From contig JACZYS010000140.1 of NCBI GenBank assembly GCA_022570975.1, positions 1,421-6,874 of the forward strand: a stretch of 5,454 nt of DNA. Direction: 5' to 3'. The notes beneath the pieces were generated by a model. The model was not told where the DNA came from and ran no database searches. It was given only the letters and a program-made list of their open reading frames with translations. This document shows, piece after piece, positions 1 to 5,454 of this stretch. Every line of letters starts with the position of its first letter. Positions within the stretch are counted from its first letter, which is position 1. Made by a program: the position numbers and the translations under genes. This DNA comes from Candidatus Zixiibacteriota bacterium. Its GTDB lineage: Bacteria; Zixibacteria; MSB-5A5; GN15; FEB-12.

Positions 1-45
1 AGAGAAAAGCAGATAATTTAGTTCTCAGAGCCAAAAATACATTTT

Positions 46-408
46 ATGCTTATCAAGAAGCTGAAAAAGTGCAAAGAAATAATTGCCGGGGACAAAACCA
101 TCCTCAGGGAGTTGCTACATCCTGAGAGGAATTATCAATTTTCCGGTCGATATTCTCTGGCTCAGGCCATAGTTAAGGCAAAGACACAATCTGTCCCTCA
201 TAAACTAAAATCTTCCGAGGTCTATTATATTATCAGAGGAGAAGGAATAATTCACATTAATGATGAGTCTGAGATTGTTAAAGCCGGAGACGCTGTTGAA
301 ATACCTCCCGGTTCCATTCAGTCAATTGAAAACAACTCTGATTTAGAACTTGAATTCCTCTGCATAGTTGACCCGGCCTGGAATACTGTTGACGAAGAAA
401 TTTTATAG
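46..408 (+). CDS. Small single-domain cupin protein
   Basis: This is a complete 120-residue protein that is essentially one cupin beta-barrel. Residues 15-25 contain the 'ILRELLHP' stretch typical of the N-terminus of short stand-alone cupins, and residues 51-67 (PHKLKSSEVYYIIRGEG) are cupin motif 1. Motif 2 lies at 81-97 (G81, P87-P88-G89, N96-N97). Of the usual metal ligands, H52 and E58 are present. The second motif-1 histidine is L54 and the motif-2 histidine is Q92, so any metal site is non-standard; my recollection is that this subfamily often has these substitutions. The C-terminus (FLCIVDPAW) also fits the subfamily. ATG 46 is the only start that gives the expected N-terminus, because an in-frame TAG lies at 19-21. 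There is no clear Shine-Dalgarno sequence. The protein is cytoplasmic, with no signal peptide. Its substrate is unknown; sugar or small-metabolite binding, isomerase or dioxygenase roles are all possible for cupins. Confidence 0.92.
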   Translation: MLIKKLKKCKEIIAGDKTILRELLHPERNYQFSGRYSLAQAIVKAKTQSVPHKLKSSEVYYIIRGEGIIHINDESEIVKAGDAVEIPPGSIQSIENNSDLELEFLCIVDPAWNTVDEEIL

Positions 409-430
409 GCTAAGCCTACTCTTTTTTCTG
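406..430 (+). terminator. Weak intrinsic terminator-like hairpin after the cupin gene
   Basis: TAGGC (406-410), loop TAA, and GCCTA (414-418) form a perfect 5-bp stem, followed by CTC and a run of six T (422-427). The left arm begins with the cupin stop codon itself. The stem is short with only three G-C pairs, so termination may be inefficient. Its place just before a separate promoter supports the call. Confidence 0.4.
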
Positions 431-462
431 TTTTATATGCAGAATTACTTGTAATTTCAAAT

Positions 463-490
463 TTGACAAGCAGGCTGCTCTTCTTTTAAT
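463..490 (+). promoter_or_regulatory. Sigma-70-type promoter for the exported protein gene
   Basis: A perfect -35 hexamer TTGACA (463-468) is separated by 16 bases from TTTAAT (485-490), a five-of-six match to the -10 consensus. Transcription would begin about 6-8 bases downstream, at roughly 496-498, which is the ATG of the next gene (498). The predicted mRNA would therefore be leaderless or nearly so. This agrees with the lack of any Shine-Dalgarno sequence before that ATG. Confidence 0.5.
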
Positions 491-497
491 TTCATCA

Positions 498-2744
498 ATG
501 AACAGCACAAAGATTTTAAGTAAAACCCTGATATATCTACTTGTCGTATTTGCCCTCTCAAGTTCAGCAGCATTTGCTTCCGCTAAGAGATTGGTGAATT
601 ATACATTATCTGATGTAAGAGTCCTGTACTTTTATGAATCTCAGGAGAGTATAGATTGGCCGACACTTTTTTATCTGAACCGGGAATTTGGCTGCCGGAT
701 TGATCTGGTTGCGGTTGAAGAGAGCGGATTTTTTGGGGAAAGCGTTTCTTCAATTCCCGACCAGGAAATATTTCTTCATATTCATTCAATTAATCAAAAA
801 GATTCCCTCTGGGCAAAACAACTTCTTGGTACTCTCTTTGCAAAAAGAGAACCAGAGCTTATAATTTTTGACAAGCTCTCAAAAGAGCATCCGCTTCATA
901 AAGTTAAATCAGCACTCTTAAATCATGTCAGTACGAGTAACTCTCTTTTTAAGATAGAAAAGATTTTCGAATTCTTATCTGAACCGAAACAAGACAAAAT
1001 GAACAAACTTTCTGTTGTAAATATTAACAGAAGAGAACTCTTTTATAAATATCAGGAAGATATCGAAAACTACGTCCCGGAATTATTTCCGTGGTATAAC
1101 TCCTCATCTTACCAGTTTGGAACCTTGGCAAAATATAAACTTGTTAAACCCGGTACAGGAATTTCAAGAAACCAGATAGAGTTTCTTTCCGGCATAGACC
1201 GGTTCCGGCTTCTTGCATTTCTTGAGGATATAATTCCCAAAGGGCCCAAACGGAAAATTATGCAGGAAAAGGGAAAAGGATTCATAAATAATTTTAATTC
1301 CTTTAAAAATTATCCATCTGATGAAAAAATCAATGACCTTATTGATGGTTTCCGGGAGTTTAGCTTTCTATTTGACCAGTACGCAAAAAGCAATCAGGAC
1401 AGTGTTAGCCAGGAATTTAATTCATACTTAAAGCGGATTTTGGAAAAGGCCGAGCGGGCAACTTTGAGCGCAGTAGGGCTTTATTGGGGAAGCAAAATCA
1501 TTCTGAGAGACTCACCCCATGGGACAAAATTAAAATTTCGTCTGGAGCTTTCTGCCAACTCCCTTTTGAAATTGGAGCTAAAGAAACTTTCGTTCAAGCC
1601 ATATTGGGAATCAGAAGAAATCATATTAGAAAGCAGCCCAATTCATATCATTCCCCACCAGAGTCTTGTTAAAGAATATCTGATTGAAATAGATAGAAAG
1701 TGGCTTGAGTCAAACAAGCCTGATTCACTCCTGTTTATTGCAGAAATTGGCTACCGCAAAAATGAAATTATTTTAAAGAAAAGTATACCGGTTTGGGAAA
1801 AACCGGATTTGCAAGTATATTTTGAACCGGACTTTCATTTCATAGCTCCTTTTGGCTCTTTGGATATAGACAGAATTGTATCATCCATGTTCTTGAGAGT
1901 GCTGATAAATAAACCGGCCAATTTTTCTGATTCAATAAAACTAAGCCTGACAACTCCGGCAGGTATGTTTGCCGGTTCATATAAATCTGACCACTTTTTG
2001 GAAAAAGGTACTACCAGAAAGACAATTCAAATCCCATTTACAATCTCAAACCTTTTTGAAAAAGGTGTCCAGTTACAGACAATTTCATTACATGTCGACG
2101 GCAGAACTGTTGCCTTAGATACCGGGTTGGTCAGGATTGCATCGGCAGAAGTTGACCAAAAAATTAAAGTTGGATTTCTTCCTGACAGAAGCGGTATGCT
2201 GGAAGATATTCTTCGCATGACCAACACCGGTTTTCAGCCATTGACCAACAGAACTTTGCTCAATTATGACCTGGATGCATATGATGTAATACTCGTAGGC
2301 ACCGGCTCTCTGACAAGTTATCCCGCATTCAGGGAAATCAAAGGGAGGCTGGAGAGTTACTTAAGAAACGGCGGATCGATTGTCATAATGGGACAAAAAG
2401 AGGACTGGATACCCGGTTTACTTCCGGTCGCACTGGCACCATACAAAGAATTTGTAACTAGTTCCGAAATCAAAAATAAAATCAGCGAAGCCATTATATT
2501 AAGCAAGCCATATCCAATTTCAGATAAGAACCTTCTATCCGGATTTTACAAAAAGATAGAGGTCAGACCGGCCATAATTTCTCCGGCAGAAATTGTTTAT
2601 GTAACTGGCTCGGGTGGAGCTCTTTTGTCCGTCTCCCATTTTGGCGAGGGGCAACTAATATATTGCGGATTGCCGCTTCTTGAAATGATTTCAAAGCTGG
2701 ATATTGATGCCATCCATCTCTTTGCAAATATCCTGAACTATTAG
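498..2744 (+). CDS. Large exported protein resembling a PIG-L-family protein with a degenerate deacetylase domain, ending in a GATase1-like domain
   Basis: The protein has 748 residues. Residues 1-29 form a Sec signal peptide: K5 and K9, a hydrophobic core at 11-20, and an AFASA end with likely cleavage after A27 or A29. There is no lipobox cysteine, so it should be periplasmic or secreted. Residues 38-165 have an alternating beta/alpha pattern. VLYF at 42-45 followed by ESQES (47-51) sits where PIG-L proteins have HPDDE, and HPLH (131-134) sits where they have HxxH. Residues 165-325 are mainly helical and unrecognised, and 330-550 are beta-rich (probably two sandwich domains). Residues 556-748 look like a class-I glutamine-amidotransferase or ThuA-type Rossmann fold: strand 556-560, YDVILVGTGSL (595-605), LRNGGSIVIMG (622-632) and GEGQLIYCGLP (716-726). 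No catalytic cysteine is visible at the nucleophile elbow. The order matches long PIG-L proteins as I know them, but the metal site looks lost. A binding or scaffold role is likelier than catalysis. The start is set by the signal peptide. The reading frame itself is secure; the family assignment is inference. Confidence 0.88.
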   Translation: MNSTKILSKTLIYLLVVFALSSSAAFASAKRLVNYTLSDVRVLYFYESQESIDWPTLFYLNREFGCRIDLVAVEESGFFGESVSSIPDQEIFLHIHSINQKDSLWAKQLLGTLFAKREPELIIFDKLSKEHPLHKVKSALLNHVSTSNSLFKIEKIFEFLSEPKQDKMNKLSVVNINRRELFYKYQEDIENYVPELFPWYNSSSYQFGTLAKYKLVKPGTGISRNQIEFLSGIDRFRLLAFLEDIIPKGPKRKIMQEKGKGFINNFNSFKNYPSDEKINDLIDGFREFSFLFDQYAKSNQDSVSQEFNSYLKRILEKAERATLSAVGLYWGSKIILRDSPHGTKLKFRLELSANSLLKLELKKLSFKPYWESEEIILESSPIHIIPHQSLVKEYLIEIDRKWLESNKPDSLLFIAEIGYRKNEIILKKSIPVWEKPDLQVYFEPDFHFIAPFGSLDIDRIVSSMFLRVLINKPANFSDSIKLSLTTPAGMFAGSYKSDHFLEKGTTRKTIQIPFTISNLFEKGVQLQTISLHVDGRTVALDTGLVRIASAEVDQKIKVGFLPDRSGMLEDILRMTNTGFQPLTNRTLLNYDLDAYDVILVGTGSLTSYPAFREIKGRLESYLRNGGSIVIMGQKEDWIPGLLPVALAPYKEFVTSSEIKNKISEAIILSKPYPISDKNLLSGFYKKIEVRPAIISPAEIVYVTGSGGALLSVSHFGEGQLIYCGLPLLEMISKLDIDAIHLFANILNY

Positions 2745-2809
2745 CCAGTTTCTCTGTTTTATCCCCTAAATGCTTTTAATCATAACTATTTAATGATATA
2801 TTTGAAACA

Positions 2810-4573
2810 ATGAGTAACCCGGATAAATCGTCGGAAGATATCAAAACTGTCTCCAAATACTTTCGCAAATATAAGCGGTATCTCATATTTGGCGGCATAG
2901 CAATATTATTCACCAACCTCTTCATTTTATACACACCCTATCTGACAAAAGAGATTTTTGACCTGCTGGAATCAAAAGCTCCCATGAGTGAAATTCTTGA
3001 AACGGTGATGCTGATGGTTGTGCTGACGGCAATTGCCGGATTTTTCCGTTTCCTGATGCGCCGGACTATTATATGGATGTCCAGACATATTGAATATGAC
3101 TTAAGAGGCGATTTAATGGCCCATCTTTTAAAAATGTCACCATCCTTTTACCATGAAAACAGAACCGGTGATATCATGGCCAGAATGACAAATGATTTGG
3201 AAGCCGTAAGGCAAATGGTTGGCCCCGGTGTTATGTATATCTCTGATTCACTACTGAAGCTGATAATATCATTTTCGGTCATGTTTTTTCTTTCACCAAC
3301 GATAACTTTTTATGCCCTCGCGCCTCTTCTGGTGCTCCCCATTGCCGTTAATCTGGTTGCAAACGTGCTCCATGTAAGGTCAATGAAAGTTCAGGAGCAC
3401 TTCTCATTAATAACCTCAACAACTCAGGAAAACCTTTCGGGAATCAGAGTTATAAAAGCATATAGGCAGGAAGAGAATGAAATTGATAATTTTAATCTGC
3501 TCTCAAATAAATATATAAAACTCAACATGGCCCTGGCAAAACTTCATGGTCTGTTTATGCCGATGATGCGTCTCATTGCCTCGTTGTCATATCTCTCTGT
3601 CTTTTACTTCGGCGGGCTAAAAGTTATTGACGGTACAATTTCTCTGGGCACGTTGGTTGCATTTTTTGCATATCTTTCGGTTATTCTCTGGCCGGTGATC
3701 GCTCTGGGGTGGGTTTTGTCTTTGTATCAGCGAGGCAGGGCATCGCTGATAAGAATTAACAAAATCTTTGCCAGTCAGCCTGATATAAAAGAAAACAAGA
3801 AAAATCCACACCGGGAAAAACTGAAAGGCAAAATTGAATTTAGAAACCTGAGTTTCGCATATAACGGATCAAACATACTCGACAATTTAAATCTGACCAT
3901 TAATCCGGGGGAAACCCTTGGTATTATTGGCTTGACCGGCTCAGGTAAAACTACCATCGTATCTCTTCTGCCAAAATTATTCCCGGTAGCTGACGGTCAA
4001 TTATTCATTGATGACATTGACATTAACGACTGGGAGACAGCATCGCTGAGGAGCCAGATTGGGTTTACAACTCAGGAGACTTTTCTTTTTTCTAACAGTA
4101 TAAAAAATAATATTCTCTTTGGCGTTAAATCGGCTGATATATCTGATGAAGAAATTAACTCTGCTGCTGAAATAGCCTCGTTAGACAAAGATGTGGAATC
4201 TTTTCCTAATAAGTATGAAACAATTGTTGGTGAAAGAGGAATTACTCTTTCCGGCGGTCAAAAACAGAGAACGGCAATTGCCCGTTCAATTATTATTGAT
4301 CCGGCGATTTTGATTTTGGATGACGCTACCAGCGCCGTGGATACAGAAACCGAGCATGAAATAAATGAAAGAATCAAACAGGTTCTAAAAAACAGAACCT
4401 CAATTATAATTTCGCACAGAATTTCGGCTGTCAAAGATGCTGATATTATTATCAATATTCAGGGTGGAAAAATTCTGGAGCAGGGGGATCATGACAGTTT
4501 GATAAAACTTGGCGGCGCCTATGCCTCACTTTACCAGACACAACTTCTTGCTATGGAACTGGAGTCTCTTTAA
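2810..4573 (+). CDS. ABC exporter half-transporter, degenerate-site subunit of a heterodimer
   Basis: This is a full-length (587 aa) type IV ABC exporter subunit of the inner membrane: an N-terminal six-helix membrane domain and a C-terminal ATPase. Probable membrane helices lie near residues 22-42, 62-82, 140-161, 164-187, 249-270 and 278-303. The ATPase starts near 341, with A-loop Y351, Walker A GLTGSGKT (374-381), Q-loop Q422, X-loop around 471-477, signature LSGGQ (480-484), Walker B ILILDD (500-505), D-loop SAVD (508-511) and switch H536. The residue after the Walker B aspartate is D505 instead of glutamate. In TM287/288, BmrCD and LmrCD, this marks the subunit whose own ATP site is nearly inactive, while its intact LSGGQ completes the active site of the partner. 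The partner begins one base downstream. Upstream, 65 bases separate it from the exported protein gene, with no Shine-Dalgarno sequence; an A+T-rich TATATTTG (2797-2804) precedes the ATG. The exported substrate (lipid, drug or peptide) cannot be told. Confidence 0.96.
   Translation: MSNPDKSSEDIKTVSKYFRKYKRYLIFGGIAILFTNLFILYTPYLTKEIFDLLESKAPMSEILETVMLMVVLTAIAGFFRFLMRRTIIWMSRHIEYDLRGDLMAHLLKMSPSFYHENRTGDIMARMTNDLEAVRQMVGPGVMYISDSLLKLIISFSVMFFLSPTITFYALAPLLVLPIAVNLVANVLHVRSMKVQEHFSLITSTTQENLSGIRVIKAYRQEENEIDNFNLLSNKYIKLNMALAKLHGLFMPMMRLIASLSYLSVFYFGGLKVIDGTISLGTLVAFFAYLSVILWPVIALGWVLSLYQRGRASLIRINKIFASQPDIKENKKNPHREKLKGKIEFRNLSFAYNGSNILDNLNLTINPGETLGIIGLTGSGKTTIVSLLPKLFPVADGQLFIDDIDINDWETASLRSQIGFTTQETFLFSNSIKNNILFGVKSADISDEEINSAAEIASLDKDVESFPNKYETIVGERGITLSGGQKQRTAIARSIIIDPAILILDDATSAVDTETEHEINERIKQVLKNRTSIIISHRISAVKDADIIINIQGGKILEQGDHDSLIKLGGAYASLYQTQLLAMELESL
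4561..4564 (+). promoter_or_regulatory. Shine-Dalgarno site (GGAG) deciding the start of the second ABC subunit
   Basis: GGAG lies 10 bases before ATG 4575, inside the last codons of the first ABC gene. It is the only convincing Shine-Dalgarno sequence ahead of the four genes. It favours ATG 4575 over in-frame ATGs further upstream (such as 4509), which would add residues unlike any ABC N-terminus. Confidence 0.5.
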
Positions 4574-4574
4574 G

Positions 4575-5369
4575 ATGTCCGAAAAAATGTCAAAGAAAAC
4601 TTTCCACGACGAAGAAGTGTTGGGGAAAGCATATGATTCTGAAATCATGAAAAGGCTTCTGGCCTTTTTGGCACCCTATAAGCTGGTTGTAATTGTCTCG
4701 GTGACGATGCTGATTGCCAATTCATTTTTCCAGATTTATTTGAGCATTTTGACCAAAGATGGTATAGATGACTATATGCTTACCGGAGAGGAGTCCGGGC
4801 TTGAGACGGTGGCGTTTAAATATCTTGGGATTATGTTCCTGGTTTTTGTGACCAGTTTTGTGCAGGTTTATGGAACGGCATGGCTGGGACAAAAAGTTCA
4901 ACATGATATCAGAATGAAACTCTTTGGTCATCTTCAACATCTAAACCTCGGATTTTTTGACAAAAACCCGGTCGGGAGGCTTGTAACCAGAGCAACTAAC
5001 GATGTCAACACTCTTAATGAATTGTTCTCATCCGGCGTGGTGGCGGTTATTGGGGATATTCTGATGATAACATTTATTGTAGCCGCTTTGTTTTATTTAA
5101 ACGCCACTTTAGCCTTATATACTTTCATAACTCTGCCAATTTTGATATATGTAACCTTTATTTTCAGGTCCAAAGCAAGAGATAAAGTTGAAAATATTGA
5201 AATAAAAAAAATTGCTGGTAAATTCGGCTCAAATTTTTTTAATATTAATGTTTTATATCGTTGTTGTAATATAATTAAATCTTTTGCTTGTTTAGCGACA
5301 TACAGAGCGGACTTATCTTCTAGATCAATCCTACCAATTCCATTTCTTTTATTCTCATTGGATACTTGA
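4575..5369 (+). CDS. Second ABC exporter subunit, truncated: membrane domain only, fused to unrelated sequence
   Basis: The frame encodes 264 residues, whereas a complete partner would have about 590-600. Residues 24-203 are a clear ABC exporter membrane domain. Helices lie near 35-58, 79-100, 153-175 and 178-198, with the first intracellular loop and coupling helix around 122-151 (FFDKNPVGRLVTRATNDV region). At residue 200-203 (SKARD) the usual continuation would be a long cytoplasmic helix followed by helices 5-6 and the ATPase. Instead the similarity fades by about residue 214, and from 216 to the stop the sequence is cysteine- and hydrophobic-rich with no ABC character. All nucleotide-binding motifs are missing, including the glutamate-bearing Walker B expected in this subunit. 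The start at 4575, one base after the preceding stop, implies translational coupling with the upstream subunit. As it stands the product could not power transport. The cause is either a rearrangement or an assembly join (see the repeat and the - strand fragment at the junction). Confidence 0.85.
   Translation: MSEKMSKKTFHDEEVLGKAYDSEIMKRLLAFLAPYKLVVIVSVTMLIANSFFQIYLSILTKDGIDDYMLTGEESGLETVAFKYLGIMFLVFVTSFVQVYGTAWLGQKVQHDIRMKLFGHLQHLNLGFFDKNPVGRLVTRATNDVNTLNELFSSGVVAVIGDILMITFIVAALFYLNATLALYTFITLPILIYVTFIFRSKARDKVENIEIKKIAGKFGSNFFNINVLYRCCNIIKSFACLATYRADLSSRSILPIPFLLFSLDT
5193..5246. repeat. A+T-rich imperfect inverted repeat at the break in the ABC gene
   Basis: AATATT (5193-5198) and the A-run ending ATTG (5204-5214) are mirrored by CAAATTTTTTT (5230-5240) and AATATT (5241-5246), enclosing about 15 bases. 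The outer AATATT arms are self-complementary. The inner arms pair over roughly ten bases with a one-base bulge, and the left arm carries an extra five bases. Arms are almost purely A-T, so chance is a real alternative. The location at the point where ABC coding ends is the reason to record it. Confidence 0.3.
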
Positions 5370-5454
5370 TTCACTATTATTTTGAGTTGATCATTTACAA
5401 AGAGATTAGAAACTTCACCAAAATCGTCGATTTCAAAAGTCACATATGAATAAA
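5204..5454 (-). CDS. Unrecognised protein fragment, open at the window edge
   Basis: On the - strand a frame enters from the window edge and stays open for over 80 codons up to the ABC junction. Beyond that it only continues as the antisense of the ABC gene, to a TAA at 5093-5095. Read from a GTG at 5443-5441, the segment is hydrophilic with a normal mix of charged residues. It includes TFEIDDFGEV near its beginning, GIGRIDLEDKSALYVAKQAK in the middle and a helix-prone LILQQRYK-type stretch after that. This looks more like real protein than the + strand reading of the same bases. The frame is also open upstream of the GTG (reading YSY before it), so the true start may lie outside the window. 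I do not recognise the family and see no transposase or integrase motif. G+C is roughly 28%, clearly below the 40-45% of the ABC genes. No more than a fragment is present, and whether it is a functional gene cannot be judged. Confidence 0.33.

Noticed and set aside
3..125. A frame open from the window's left edge that ends at TGA 123-125, overlapping the cupin start by 80 bases
   Set aside because: Only about 40 codons; the overlap with a clear cupin N-terminus is large, and no family features are visible. It is more likely a chance frame than the end of an upstream gene.
583..789. Short - strand frame inside the exported protein gene
   Set aside because: It is fully antisense to a well-supported coding region and has no recognisable features. 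The same judgement applies to the other short frames within 1484-1672, 2027-2227, 3617-3957, 4258-4455 and 4722-4940.
2745..2809. Possible terminator between the exported protein gene and the first ABC gene
   Set aside because: No stem of useful length followed by a T-run is visible, so the genes may be cotranscribed.
4509..4574. Extended start of the second ABC subunit at ATG 4509
   Set aside because: It would add 22 residues encoded inside the end of the first ABC gene with no ABC-like character. ATG 4575 has GGAG upstream and the usual one-base spacing.
5093..5203. The part of the - strand frame that continues into the ABC gene
   Set aside because: These bases encode the ABC membrane helix 4 region on the + strand. 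The - strand translation here is its antisense shadow, so only the part beyond the junction is considered.
1..5454. CRISPR array, tRNA, rRNA, riboswitch, toxin-antitoxin pair or phage-defence module
   Set aside because: No regularly spaced direct repeats, no conserved RNA-gene sequence and no defence-family motifs were seen; the coding space is filled by the four genes described.

Overview
The window reads as a stretch of bacterial chromosome, about 40% G+C over most of its length, with four genes on the + strand and almost no spare DNA. Three of the four starts have no recognisable Shine-Dalgarno sequence, and the second gene has a domain layout I associate with Bacteroidota-like and neighbouring FCB-type bacteria. 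An FCB-group or candidate-phylum organism is therefore a reasonable but unproven guess. The irregular length and the odd 3' end fit a contig from a draft or metagenome assembly.

Layout: bases 1-45 hold no supported gene. A small cupin protein (46-408) comes first, followed by a weak terminator-like hairpin and then a good sigma-70-type promoter (463-490). That promoter leads directly into a large exported protein (498-2744). Its C-terminal half looks like the beta-sandwich plus glutamine-amidotransferase-like region of long PIG-L-family proteins. Its N-terminal half looks like a PIG-L deacetylase fold that has lost the HPDDE metal-binding motif. After 65 bases comes a complete half-size ABC exporter subunit (2810-4573), and one base after its stop codon comes a second exporter subunit (from 4575).

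The two ABC genes form an apparent heterodimeric exporter of the TM287/288, BmrCD or LmrCD kind. The first subunit has a Walker B aspartate where the catalytic glutamate is expected, which is the signature of the degenerate-site partner. The second subunit should carry the competent ATPase site, but it is broken. ABC similarity stops around residue 203-214 (about base 5183-5216), and the frame then runs through unrelated, much more A+T-rich sequence to a stop at 5369.

From about 5204 to the window edge the better-looking reading frame is on the - strand: an open, unrecognised protein fragment pointing back into the ABC gene. The last 250 bases are thus foreign to the operon, through either a real rearrangement or insertion or an assembly chimera. 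Whether the cupin and the exported protein work with the exporter cannot be read from the sequence; shared strand and tight packing are the only link.
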